DNA of 64,000 nt from Paenibacillus_AR mesotrionivorans. GTDB lineage: Bacteria; Bacillota; Bacilli; Paenibacillales; NBRC-103111. The stretch spans positions 219,893 through 283,892 of the forward strand of contig NZ_JBJURJ010000009.1 of the NCBI RefSeq assembly GCF_046098205.1, read 5' to 3'. Shown piece after piece: positions 14,171 through 22,550 of the stretch. The translations under genes and the position numbers were made by a program. How positions within the stretch are numbered: the stretch's first letter is position 1; every line of letters begins with the position of its first letter. A model generated the notes under the pieces. That model was not told where the DNA came from and made no database searches. It worked only from the letters and a program-made list of their open reading frames with translations.

Positions 14171-15415
14171 ATGAAGAATCCCAACAACCGGCTCCATTCC
14201 TTATCCAATCCCCCGGCTATGACAGCGCGGCTGATGTTTATCCTAGCTGCTGCCTGTGGACTGATTGTGGCGAATCTGTATTATGCGCAGCCCTTGGTGG
14301 GCCCCATCAGCCAATCTGCAGGTATTTCGCCGGCTGCATCCGGGCTGATTGTCACGATGACCCAAATCGGGTATGTTATCGGCTTATTGTTTATCGTGCC
14401 TTTAAGCGATCTGCTGGAAAACCGCCGGCTCGTATCCATGGCCCTGGGGGTGGCTGCTGTCGGGCTGACAGGAGCTGCCCTGGCCAATGGAATGGCCATG
14501 TTTTTTGCGGCGGCGGTTCTTATTGGAGCAGGCTCAGTTGGCGCCCAGATCCTGGTGCCCTATGCCGCTTCGTTGGCTCCGGCGGACCAGCGCGGCCGGA
14601 TTGTCGGCAATATTATGAGCGGTCTGCTCTTGGGTATTATGCTGGCCCGGCCTGCCGCCAGCCTTACTGCAGGCCTGTTGGGCTGGCGGGCGGTATTCCT
14701 TCTGTCCGCGGTGTTGATGGGGCTGCTGATTATGCTGCTGCTTCCCATGTTACCCAAGCGGATCCCCCAGAGCCGGGAGCGTTATCCGCAGATTCTACTG
14801 TCACTCTGGGATTTGCTTCGGACTAAACCTGTCCTGCGCAGAAGAGCCTTGTATCAGGCTTGTCTGTTTGGCAGCTTCAGTCTCTTCTGGACCGTGGTGC
14901 CCTTATGGCTGTCCGACCATTTCCACGCCTCCCAGAATGAAATCGCGGTTTTTGCCTTGGTTGGTGTTGCCGGCGCTATCGCCGCTCCCATTGCCGGGAG
15001 ACTGGCCGACAAGGGCTGGACCCGGCGGCTGACCGGCCTTGCCATTGTCACCGCTGCCTTATCCTTTGCGCTGACTCACGCTTTTGCAGGCAACCGAATC
15101 CTGTCCGTCATTTTCTTCTGTGCAGCCGCTGTACTGCTGGACATGGCGGTTTCCGGCAACCTGGTGCTGGGCCAGCAGGCTATCTATGCCTTGGGAGATG
15201 AAATCCGCGGGCGAGTCAACGGATTGTTTATGGCGATTTTCTTTGCAGGGGGTGCCTTGGGCTCCGCCGTTGGCGGCTGGACTTACGCTCAGGGCGGCTG
15301 GATGCTGGCATCGTTTGCCGGTATATGTTTTCCTGTGTTGGCCTTCCTGTATTATCTGACGGAGCTGCCAAGGCCGTCACGCAGGTCCCGGATACTTCCC
15401 TCTGGGGAAATTTAA
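14171..15415 (+). CDS. MFS efflux transporter (DHA1 / AraJ-like)
   Basis: 414 aa with twelve hydrophobic segments. IVANLYYAQPLVGPISQSAG in helix 1 and the loop VPLSDLLENRRLVSM (the MFS motif A position between helices 2 and 3) are typical of the COG2814 sugar/drug efflux group. A TTG at 14156 opens the same frame, but TTGGAGG at 14156-14162 is the ribosome binding site for ATG 14171. Its promoter carries TetR operators, so it is probably an inducible exporter; the substrate is unknown. Confidence 0.9.
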   Translation: MKNPNNRLHSLSNPPAMTARLMFILAAACGLIVANLYYAQPLVGPISQSAGISPAASGLIVTMTQIGYVIGLLFIVPLSDLLENRRLVSMALGVAAVGLTGAALANGMAMFFAAAVLIGAGSVGAQILVPYAASLAPADQRGRIVGNIMSGLLLGIMLARPAASLTAGLLGWRAVFLLSAVLMGLLIMLLLPMLPKRIPQSRERYPQILLSLWDLLRTKPVLRRRALYQACLFGSFSLFWTVVPLWLSDHFHASQNEIAVFALVGVAGAIAAPIAGRLADKGWTRRLTGLAIVTAALSFALTHAFAGNRILSVIFFCAAAVLLDMAVSGNLVLGQQAIYALGDEIRGRVNGLFMAIFFAGGALGSAVGGWTYAQGGWMLASFAGICFPVLAFLYYLTELPRPSRRSRILPSGEI

Positions 15416-15477
15416 CGGATCCGGCTCAGCGGTCAAATCCCTTCCCCGGGGCACAATGAATGGGGGAGGTGATAACG

Positions 15478-15687
15478 ATGCCTGACGTAAAATGTGCCGT
15501 TTCCAACTGTGCATATTGGAACAAAGGGAACAAGTGCGGAGCCGACCTGATCATGATTGAAGTGGATCAGCACGCCAATGCCAAATTCGACACTGAATTT
15601 GCCGGTGAGTCCTTCGATACGGAACATCAGGACAATGCGCCCAATTCCAAAAACACCTGCTGCCACACCTTTAAGCCGAATTCTTAA
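15478..15687 (+). CDS. DUF1540 domain small Cys-rich protein
   Basis: 69 aa. MPDVKCAVSNCAYWNKGNKC and the C-terminal DNAPNSKNTCCHTFKP are the DUF1540 pattern, with five Cys and one His that could bind a metal. The family is common in spore-forming Firmicutes; its function is not established. GGGAGGTGATAACG precedes ATG 15478. An in-frame ATG at 15460 lacks a site. Confidence 0.9.
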   Translation: MPDVKCAVSNCAYWNKGNKCGADLIMIEVDQHANAKFDTEFAGESFDTEHQDNAPNSKNTCCHTFKPNS

Positions 15688-15769
15688 GTGTCCGGGGGCT
15701 TTGGCCATTTTGTCCGGGTTGGCCGGAGGATGGAGGGAAGCCTTCTGTCAGAGAGGAGGCCCACTAGAG

Positions 15770-16270
15770 ATGGAGATCGAGAAGGACTGGGAAAAGGAAG
15801 AAGCCAAACGGGTGGACGAACCCGAGTTCGTTGATGACGAAGAGGCATTCAGCGAATTCAGCGATGAGCTGGGGGTGGAAGGGAATATCGACGGGGTAAA
15901 CCCGTCGTTAGGCTCTGTCCACAGGGATATTGAGGATTCATATATCGAGTTTAGCGGCGAATTGGGGCCGGGACAGGCGTTTTCCTCCGGGATGGCGCCG
16001 CGGGTGGGCCAATGGGCCGACAAGGAACGGATTCCGGCAGCCGATGCCGGAAACGAAAGGGACAAGGGCGGCAACCGGACTACAGCCTGGATTGCTATTG
16101 TCCTCGCCATCGGGTCCTTGCTGTTCTGGCCGGCTGTATTGGGACCGGCGGCAGTGGTAATGGGTGCAGTCGCCTACGCCTCGGGCAACAAATCCGTCGG
16201 CATATGGTCCGTGGCATTGGGCCTGCTTTCGGTTATTGCCTACTTTGTCCTGCTGCCGCGACTATATTAA
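15770..16270 (+). CDS. Acidic protein with C-terminal two-helix membrane domain
   Basis: 166 aa. The N-terminal 100 residues are strongly acidic and contain a loose internal duplication (EEAFSEFSDELGVEGN and DSYIEFSGELGPGQ). The C-terminal 60 residues hold two membrane helices (AWIAIVLAIGSLLFWPAVLG and VGIWSVALGLLSVIAYFVLL). The two-helix tail resembles DUF4190-type domains. The function is unknown. GAGAGGAGG at 15751-15759 supports ATG 15770. It shares a strand with the DUF1540 gene and may be co-transcribed with it. Confidence 0.78.
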   Translation: MEIEKDWEKEEAKRVDEPEFVDDEEAFSEFSDELGVEGNIDGVNPSLGSVHRDIEDSYIEFSGELGPGQAFSSGMAPRVGQWADKERIPAADAGNERDKGGNRTTAWIAIVLAIGSLLFWPAVLGPAAVVMGAVAYASGNKSVGIWSVALGLLSVIAYFVLLPRLY

Positions 16271-16279
16271 GTGAGTTGC

Positions 16280-16313
16280 AAAGCCTCTCCGGGCATGATC
16301 CGGAGGGGCTTTT
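16280..16313 (+). terminator. Intrinsic terminator
   Basis: AAAGCCTCTCCGG (16280-16292), GCATGAT loop region, CCGGAGGGGCTTTT (16300-16313). It ends the 15478-16270 unit. Confidence 0.9.
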
Positions 16314-16333
16314 GCGTTGTGGGGTGTTTGGGC

Positions 16334-16385
16334 GGCAACGGCCAATAAGAAGGCAACGGCCAGTCAGCGGTAACGGCCAGTCAGC
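16334..16385. repeat. Short tandem repeat, three copies of about 17 bp
   Basis: GGCAACGGCCAATAAGAA (16334-16351), GGCAACGGCCAGTCAGC (16352-16368) and GGTAACGGCCAGTCAGC (16369-16385), followed by a partial fourth start. It lies between the terminator at 16313 and array locus B. No coding role is visible. Confidence 0.75.
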
Positions 16386-16486
16386 GGCAAACATGGGCAG
16401 ACTGGATGGCGGTTGGCCAGCCGTAACAGCGGCAATAAGCAGCCGGACTTAGTGCTATTATCCGTCCCTTGTCCAGAAGCATTTTC

Positions 16487-16670
16487 TTACGGACCCACGA
16501 TCCGTTATTTTCCGTATTTGTACCAAAACGGGATTTTCGCGGACTGAGGTTCCGTTATTACGCTCCATCCACCCTTAAAAAGCCCGTTTGACCCCATATA
16601 ACGGATCCTCGGTCCGCATACCTGGAAATAGTCCTGTTTTATTGGAAATAGCGGAACCTGTGTCCGTTCG
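16487..16670. repeat. Four-unit inverted intergenic array, locus B
   Basis: Direct units at 16487-16510 and 16537-16560 (shared GGAC core 50 bp apart) are followed by inverted units at 16597-16620 and 16646-16670 (GTCCG cores 50 bp apart). The locus-specific unit is CGGAC...AGG..TCCGTTATT. It has the same geometry as the other six loci. Together with the tandem repeat at 16334 and the promoter at 16867 it accounts for most of the 777-bp gap 16271-17047. Confidence 0.82.
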
Positions 16671-16775
16671 GGCAGTCGTCCCAGGTATAGCAGCTGCCTC
16701 ATACCTCATCAAAACTTGCAATCGCTTTCCTAACTTTATCTTCGGTCAAGCTGATTATTCCATGCGTTGTGTAAT

Positions 16776-16934
16776 CCGAACGTTCGTGTTTTATAGTAGT
16801 TAAAACCAACTGAAAAACCCTCATTTCACGAACATTTGAAACTTATTTGAATCCTAAAGTTTTGTATTGACATTATTTCTAACATAAAGCACAATGAAAT
16901 TGAGAAAAACGATGGTCAAAACCGAACGAATGTT
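16776..16934 (+). promoter_or_regulatory. nup-type operon promoter with CGAAC boxes (PurR-like, tentative)
   Basis: The promoter is TTGACA (16867-16872), 17 bases, CACAAT (16890-16895). Three CGAAC cores flank it: CCGAACGTTCG (16776-16786), CACGAACATTTG (16827-16838) and CCGAACGAATGTT (16922-16934). The Bacillus PurR box contains CGAACA(A/T)T, and the operon encodes a nucleoside transporter, so purine control is plausible. No guanine-riboswitch core is visible in the leader 16896-17047. Confidence 0.45.
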
Positions 16935-17047
16935 AAAATTGCTTTCATTGGTGATTTTTCAGGGGGAATCGGTTTTTGATGGAATAAGAGCGGCGAACCG
17001 GTGGAACCCGGATTATTCGTTCGTTTCTAACTACAAGGAGGAGAACC

Positions 17048-18196
17048 ATGAAGAGAAAGAGTTTTCTGAAGCTTGGCCTGGCTGCGGCACTGAGCCTGAC
17101 CACCATCCTTGCCGGCTGCGGCGACAAAAAAGACGAGGGCGCATCCAACGCTTCCACCGTAACACCTGCTACCGCCGCATCTGCAGTGGCATCCACCGGA
17201 ATCAAGAATCCCCGGGTATCCTTTGTTTACATCGGGCCTCCCGGCGACGGCGGTTATACCTACCAGCATGACCAAGGCCGTCTGTATATGGAGAAGGAGC
17301 TGGGCATCAAGGCTAAGGCCGTAGAGAACGTACCGGAGAGCGCTGACGCCGAGCGGATCATCACCCAACTGGCTCAAGAATCCGATATCGTGTTCACCAC
17401 CAGCTTTGGTTATATGGATTACACGCTGAACGTGGCCAAGAAATTCCCCAAGGTGAAATTCTTCCACTGCTCCGGCTACAAAACCTCTGATAACATGAGT
17501 ACTTACTTCGGCAAGAACTATCAGGCCAGCTACCTGTCCGGCATCGCCGCAGGCAAAGCTACCAAGAAGAATGTCATCGGCTATGTCGGCGCATTCCCGA
17601 TTCCCGAAGTGATCTATAACATCAACGCCTACACCCTGGGCGCCCAAAGCGTAAACCCGGCCGTGAAGGTTATGGTCGTATGGTCCAACACCTGGTATGA
17701 TCCGGCTACCGAGAAACAAGCTGCCATCTCCCTTCTGGACAAGGGCGCTGACGTGCTGATGGCTTACCAGGATTCCCCGGCTACCATTCAGGCGGCCCAA
17801 GAGCGCGGCGCCTTCGCAGGCGGCAACGACTCCGATATGTCCCGTTTTGCTCCCGACGCTTACCTGACCAACCCTGTCTGGAACTGGGGCCCGTATTATG
17901 TGAAGGCTGTTAAATCCGTAATCGACGGCACCTTCAAGTCCGAGCAATACTCCGGCGACATGAAGGACAACACCGTAGCGCTGGCTCCCTTCGGCAACAA
18001 GGTTCCCGACGAAACCAAGAAGCTGATCGCCGACAAGCAAAAGGCGATTGTTGACGGCACCCTGGACGTATTCACCGGCCCGATCCTAGACCAATCCGGC
18101 GCCACCAAGGTAGCGGAAGGCAAGAAGCTGACTTTGGATGAAGTGCTTGGCATGAACTGGTTTGTAAAAGGTGTAGACGGCTCTATTCCGAAGTGA
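17048..18196 (+). CDS. BMP-family nucleoside-binding lipoprotein (ABC transporter)
   Basis: 382 aa. The signal peptide MKRKSFLKLGLAAALSLTTI ends in the lipobox LAGC (Cys near 25), so the protein is anchored outside the membrane. The mature part is a BMP/PnrA-type binding protein (RVSFVYIGPPGDGGYTYQHD near 55; GNDSDMSRFAPD near 258; GIAAGKATKKNVIGYVGAFP near 163), the group that binds purine nucleosides in NupN/BmpA systems. Gene order (binding protein, double ATPase, two permeases) is that of nupNOPQ. ACAAGGAGGAGAACC is a very strong ribosome binding site. Confidence 0.93.
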   Translation: MKRKSFLKLGLAAALSLTTILAGCGDKKDEGASNASTVTPATAASAVASTGIKNPRVSFVYIGPPGDGGYTYQHDQGRLYMEKELGIKAKAVENVPESADAERIITQLAQESDIVFTTSFGYMDYTLNVAKKFPKVKFFHCSGYKTSDNMSTYFGKNYQASYLSGIAAGKATKKNVIGYVGAFPIPEVIYNINAYTLGAQSVNPAVKVMVVWSNTWYDPATEKQAAISLLDKGADVLMAYQDSPATIQAAQERGAFAGGNDSDMSRFAPDAYLTNPVWNWGPYYVKAVKSVIDGTFKSEQYSGDMKDNTVALAPFGNKVPDETKKLIADKQKAIVDGTLDVFTGPILDQSGATKVAEGKKLTLDEVLGMNWFVKGVDGSIPK

Positions 18197-18227
18197 TAAA
18201 ATTTGTGTGATTTTTAGGAAAAACATG

Positions 18228-18259
18228 ATGGGGAGGGCTCCAGCCGGAGTCTTCCCCAT
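18228..18259 (+). promoter_or_regulatory. Intercistronic 14-bp hairpin
   Basis: ATGGGGAGGGCTCC (18228-18241), AGCC loop, GGAGTCTTCCCCAT (18246-18259): fourteen pairs including two G-T, without a following T run. It lies between the binding-protein and ATPase genes. Such stems commonly protect the upstream message, allowing more binding protein than transporter; that role is inferred. Confidence 0.65.
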
Positions 18260-18291
18260 GTGTATGAACTTTCGAGGGGGCCAAATTCGGT

Positions 18292-19824
18292 ATGCTGGAC
18301 CAGGCAGTCGAGATGAAACGGATAGTAAAACGGTTCGGTTCGGTGCTCGCAAACGATCAAGTCGATTTTTCGGCATCTGTCGGTGAAATCCATGCGCTTC
18401 TGGGCGAGAATGGCGCCGGCAAAAGCACGATGATGAGTATGCTGTCAGGAGTTTACCGCGCTGATGAGGGCGACATTATCATTCGCGGGAAGCCGGTGAA
18501 AATCCGCTCCCCCAAGGATGCAGCCGCATTGGGTGTGGGGATGGTGTTCCAGAATTTCAGGCTTGTCCACACGCTGACAGCGGCGGAGAACATCGTGCTT
18601 GGCGAAAAGGCGTCTTTTTGGCGCGGCACGAAATGGATGAAGGCCAAATGCAAGGAGATTGAAGAGCTGGCGGAGCACTTCGGGCTGGCGTTTCCCGTTG
18701 ACCGTCCCATCTGGCAGCTGTCCGTAGGCGAGCAGCAGCGGGTGGAGATTGTGAAGACCCTGTACCGTGGGGCCAATATTATCATATTGGATGAACCCAC
18801 CTCTGTATTGACCCCCGGAGAAGCAGAGCAATTGTTTGCTACTCTGATTCGTATGAAAGAGGAAGGCAAAACCGTCATTATCACCACGCATAAAATGAAG
18901 GAAGTGCTGGCCGTATCCGACCGGATTTCCGTTATGCGCAAAGGCAAGATGATTGCCACCTTGAATACGGCGGATACCAACGAGCGGGAGCTGGCCCAGC
19001 TTATGGTGGGCCGGGAGGTCACCATTACACGGCAGGCACGTACACCCACCAAGGGAAAACGTCTGCTTGAGGTGAAAAATCTGAACGTATTCGCCGAACA
19101 TGGGCGTAAGGCTCTGGATCACCTGTCTCTTCATGTCCGTGAAGGGGAGATAGTCGGCATCGCCGGCGTTGCGGGCAACGGCCAGAAGGAGCTGGCTGAG
19201 GTGCTCACCGGCCTGCATCCGTGGCGGGACGGCGAAATTAACTTTGACGGCAAACGTGTGAAAAGTGCTTCCGTCCGGGGAGCCATCGATGCAGGAATTG
19301 CCCACGTTCCGGAGAACCGGATGAAAAGCGGTCTTGCCGGCCGTTTGGGGTCCGTGGACAATCTGCTGTTTAAGTCGTACCGTTCGCCGGAGCATTCCAT
19401 ATTCGGTATGCTCCGCTCTGTGAAAAACCGCATTTGGTCCCAGTCCCTGGTGGAGGACTTCGACGTGAAGACCGCCTCCTTGGACGCACCTGTCCAGCAG
19501 CTGTCCGGCGGCAACCAGCAAAAGCTGCTGTTCGCCCGTGAGATTAGCCACCGCCCGAAGCTGATGGTTGCCGTTCATCCAACACAAGGTCTGGACGTCG
19601 GCGCCACGGAAGGTGTGCATAAGCTTCTTATGGATCTGCGGCAGTCCGGCAGCGGTGTGCTGTTGATTTCTGAGGATCTGGATGAACTCCTGCAGCTGTC
19701 CGACCGGATTCTGGTGATCTACAACGGCCAGATTATCGGGGAGCAGACCTTCGAGGAAGCCAACCGGGAGCAAATCGGGATGCTGATGGCCGGTATCAAA
19801 CACGAGAAAGGGGCTGCCGTATGA
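18292..19824 (+). CDS. ABC transporter ATP-binding protein, double-domain (nucleoside uptake)
   Basis: 510 aa with two ABC domains, as in sugar/nucleoside importers. Domain 1 has Walker A GENGAGKST (about 42-50), signature LSVGEQQRVEI and Walker B IIILDEPTSVL. Domain 2 (about 255-500) has the degenerate Walker A GVAGNGQKEL, signature LSGGNQQKLLFAREI and the replaced Walker B LMVAVHPTQGLD, so only the first site is fully canonical; this asymmetry is normal in the family. It overlaps the next gene by 4 bases (ATGA). Confidence 0.94.
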   Translation: MLDQAVEMKRIVKRFGSVLANDQVDFSASVGEIHALLGENGAGKSTMMSMLSGVYRADEGDIIIRGKPVKIRSPKDAAALGVGMVFQNFRLVHTLTAAENIVLGEKASFWRGTKWMKAKCKEIEELAEHFGLAFPVDRPIWQLSVGEQQRVEIVKTLYRGANIIILDEPTSVLTPGEAEQLFATLIRMKEEGKTVIITTHKMKEVLAVSDRISVMRKGKMIATLNTADTNERELAQLMVGREVTITRQARTPTKGKRLLEVKNLNVFAEHGRKALDHLSLHVREGEIVGIAGVAGNGQKELAEVLTGLHPWRDGEINFDGKRVKSASVRGAIDAGIAHVPENRMKSGLAGRLGSVDNLLFKSYRSPEHSIFGMLRSVKNRIWSQSLVEDFDVKTASLDAPVQQLSGGNQQKLLFAREISHRPKLMVAVHPTQGLDVGATEGVHKLLMDLRQSGSGVLLISEDLDELLQLSDRILVIYNGQIIGEQTFEEANREQIGMLMAGIKHEKGAAV

Positions 19825-20918
19825 GCCGGCAAGGCATCGCCTCCACCGCACCGGTGAAGGAAAAGAAAGGTTTTTCATATCGGTTCCAACTGGATATGTC
19901 CATTATTAAGACCCCGTGGTGGGCTCCCGTGGTTTCCATTATTCTGGCCTTGGCGGCCTGCGCCGTGTTCATTGCGGCCAACGGGATGAACCCGCTCACC
20001 GTCTACGCCAAAATGTTCGACGGCGCCTTCGGCTCCAGCTACGGTTTTACAGAAACGCTGGTCAAGGCGATTCCGCTTCTGCTATGCGGCTTGGGCATTG
20101 CCGTAGCCTACCGGATTTCCGTCTGGAACATCGGGGCGGAGGGACAGTTTGTAGCCGGCGCTATGGCAGCAACGGCCATTACTATCTACATGCCCGGTTT
20201 GCCCGGTTATGTAGCCATCCCGGTGATGGTGATCGCCAGTATTGCGGCCGGCGGTGTTTGGGGCCTGTTGACGGCGCTGCCCAAGGTTTATTTTCAGGTT
20301 AATGAATTAATTACTTCATTAATGTTGAACTACGTAGCCTTGCTGGCAATGGATTATGTGGTCTTCGGTCCTTGGAAGGACCCCAAGGGGTTTAACTTCC
20401 CCGGCTCTCCTGTATTTTCGGGAGCCCAATCCCTGCCGGTGCTGGGCACTACGCGCCTGCATTTCGGCCTGATTTTCGGACTTATTGCGGTACTGGTTTA
20501 TTTCCTGATGGTCAAATACACCAAGTGGGGCTACGAGCTCCGCCTGATCGGCGCCAATCCCAACGCTGCCAAATATGCGGGTATCCATATTAAACGCCAT
20601 ATTCTGATCGTGATGCTGATTAGCGGCGGTCTTGCAGGCCTTGCCGGCATGTCCGAGGTTTCCGGCGTCACCCACAAGCTGATGCAGGGGATTTCTCCAG
20701 GTTACGGTTATACGGCTATTATTGTGGCTTGGCTGGCGAAGCTGAATCCCCTGGGCATCGTGGTTTCGTCCGTGATGTTCGGCGCTCTTATCGTGGGTGG
20801 TTACAGCGTGCAGACCATCGGGCTGCCCTCATCCATTTCGGATATGCTGCAAGGGGCGATTCTGTTTTTCCTGATCGCCGGCGATATGCTGGTCCGGTTC
20901 CGCTTGCGGAAGAACTAA
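19821..20918 (+). CDS. ABC transporter permease (nucleoside, NupP-like)
   Basis: 365 aa, BPD_transp_2 family with about ten hydrophobic segments. The motif EGQFVAGAMAAT (about 105-116) and RLIGANPNAAKYAGIHIKR (about 236-254) are typical of nucleoside/sugar permeases partnered with BMP proteins. It is translationally coupled to the ATPase gene by an ATGA overlap. Confidence 0.92.
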   Translation: MSRQGIASTAPVKEKKGFSYRFQLDMSIIKTPWWAPVVSIILALAACAVFIAANGMNPLTVYAKMFDGAFGSSYGFTETLVKAIPLLLCGLGIAVAYRISVWNIGAEGQFVAGAMAATAITIYMPGLPGYVAIPVMVIASIAAGGVWGLLTALPKVYFQVNELITSLMLNYVALLAMDYVVFGPWKDPKGFNFPGSPVFSGAQSLPVLGTTRLHFGLIFGLIAVLVYFLMVKYTKWGYELRLIGANPNAAKYAGIHIKRHILIVMLISGGLAGLAGMSEVSGVTHKLMQGISPGYGYTAIIVAWLAKLNPLGIVVSSVMFGALIVGGYSVQTIGLPSSISDMLQGAILFFLIAGDMLVRFRLRKN

Positions 20919-20936
20919 GGAGGAGAAAACAAGCAT

Positions 20937-21884
20937 ATGAACGATTTCAACCTGTACAGCTTCTCCGTTCAACTGCTGGTGGCGGCAGTTTCCGCCGGCA
21001 CTCCGCTTCTGCTGGCCACATTGGGCGGCATTCTGAATGAACGGGCGGGCATTATCCAGCTTGGCGCCGAGGGCATTATGCTCATGGGCGCTGTGGTCAC
21101 CTGTCTGGTGTACATCCGCACCGGCAGCCTGGCTTTGACTCTTATCTCGGCCGTAGCGGTAACGGCGCTGCTGGGTGTGCTGCATGCTTTCCTGACAGTA
21201 ACCCTGAGGGCCAATCACGCCATGACCGGCTTGGCCATGACCCTGTTTGGCAGCGGGCTCAGTGCTTATCTGGGCAAATCCATCAGCGGTCAGCCCTTGC
21301 CCGGCAAAGCTCCGTTAGTGGAGCTTCCGTTCCTGAAGCCGATCCCGTTGATTGGCGAGCTGTTCTCCCGGATGGATGTACTCACCTGGTTCAGTATTTT
21401 CCTGGTGATTGTGCTGCATCTCTTGATCCATTACACCTCTTTTGGTCTTCATCTCAAAGCCATCGGCGACAGCCCTGCTACAGCGGATGTTATGGGCATC
21501 CGGGTGCAGCTGTCCCGGTATCTCTATGTAATCAGCGGCACAGCATTGATTGGTTTGGCCGGAGCGGACCTGATTCTGGCCTATACCCCCAGCTGGACGG
21601 AGGGGATGACCTCAGGCAAGGGCTGGATTGCCGTAGCGCTGATTATCTTCGCCAGATGGAATCCGCTGCGGGCCCTGTTCTGCGCATATCTCTTCGGCGC
21701 CCTGGACTCCCTTGGCTTCCGGATTCAGCTGACAGGCAGCACGATTCCGGTTTATTTTCTCAAAATGATTCCTTATGTGGTCACCATCCTGGTGCTGATG
21801 TACCTGGGCTGGCGCAACCGCAATAAACCCTCCGGCACACCGGAGGCGCTGGGTGTCCCGTATGTCCGGGAGCAGCGGTTTTAA
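20937..21884 (+). CDS. ABC transporter permease (nucleoside, NupQ-like)
   Basis: 315 aa, second BPD_transp_2 permease. GILNERAGIIQLGAEGIMLM (about 30-49) and LKAIGDSPATADVMGIRV (about 175-192) are the family signatures. AAGGAGGAGAAAAC lies before ATG 20937, 18 bases after the previous stop. It is the last gene of the operon, followed by a terminator. Confidence 0.92.
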   Translation: MNDFNLYSFSVQLLVAAVSAGTPLLLATLGGILNERAGIIQLGAEGIMLMGAVVTCLVYIRTGSLALTLISAVAVTALLGVLHAFLTVTLRANHAMTGLAMTLFGSGLSAYLGKSISGQPLPGKAPLVELPFLKPIPLIGELFSRMDVLTWFSIFLVIVLHLLIHYTSFGLHLKAIGDSPATADVMGIRVQLSRYLYVISGTALIGLAGADLILAYTPSWTEGMTSGKGWIAVALIIFARWNPLRALFCAYLFGALDSLGFRIQLTGSTIPVYFLKMIPYVVTILVLMYLGWRNRNKPSGTPEALGVPYVREQRF

Positions 21885-21896
21885 AGGCAAACACGG

Positions 21897-21937
21897 AACA
21901 GACCCGGCTGTTTTTGTTCAGCGGGTCTGTTTTTTTG
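21897..21937 (+). terminator. Intrinsic terminator of the nucleoside transporter operon
   Basis: AACAGACCCGGCTG (21897-21910) pairs with CAGCGGGTCTGTT (from 21919), followed by seven T. Confidence 0.9.
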
Positions 21938-22000
21938 CTTCCGGAGCCGAAGGAGATAGGAAACAGCTGTGCTGCTGCCAGATGATGAAATGTGGAATGT

Positions 22001-22189
22001 AAGCGGCAAACAATGTCTGCTATAAACGACAAAAGGGCTGATTGCAGGAAATAACGACATAATTTGTCTGCTAATGCTCCCATTTTAGTGAAAAAAGCAG
22101 GGAATGGGGCGGTTAACAGACATTTTATGTCGGTATTCAGCCCGATGAGGCCCATTGTACAAAATAGCAGACATTTGTTGTCCGTTATT
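22001..22189. repeat. Four-unit inverted intergenic array, locus C
   Basis: Direct units at about 22001-22024 and 22051-22075 (GTCTGC cores 51 bp apart), inverted units at 22113-22137 and 22162-22189 (CAGACA cores 51 bp apart). The unit carries GACA...TGTCTGCTA. It lies between convergent genes and overlaps the last codon of the small minus-strand gene. The rest of the gap 21885-22187 is the operon terminator. Confidence 0.8.
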
Positions 22190-22388
22190 ATTTGGCCCGT
22201 GTTTTGAACATGGCATACAGCTGCAGGCCGGCCAGAACGGCGGTATCCGTCAGGGAAGCGGCGAAGGCCAGCGCCAGCCAGTTTTCATTCTCCAGCAGGT
22301 AATACATCATGATGTGCCCGGCCAACAGGATGAGGAAGGCCACCAGCAAATTGATTTGGGTCAGGAATTTTAGCAGTTTTTCCAGCAT
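22188..22388 (-). CDS. Small membrane protein, unknown
   Basis: 66 aa with two hydrophobic helices (INLLVAFLILLAGHIMMYYL and WLALAFAASLTDTAVLAGL) and a basic C-terminus. AAAGGAG lies 7 bases before its ATG, which supports it as a real gene. Its stop codon region is shared with the last unit of array C. I do not recognise a family. Confidence 0.65.
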   Translation of the reverse strand: MLEKLLKFLTQINLLVAFLILLAGHIMMYYLLENENWLALAFAASLTDTAVLAGLQLYAMFKTRAK

Positions 22389-22550
22389 AAGCTGCTCCTT
22401 TATATGCTTTTGGACTTATTTGGCAATAGTCTGCCCTAAGCCTATAGACCTGATTCATGCAAATTCGCTATATTTCCAGTAGATTAGACAACCCAAACAA
22501 GGTACAATATGGAGTGGAAGGCGTAACTTTACAACCGGGGAGCGATAGTC

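Noticed and set aside
16896..17047. Purine riboswitch in the leader of the nucleoside transporter operon
   Set aside because: The conserved purine-aptamer core segments are not present, and no terminator/antiterminator pair is seen.
18445..19878. 477-codon minus-strand frame opposite the nucleoside transporter ATPase gene
   Set aside because: The plus strand has full Walker and signature motifs; the minus frame has none.
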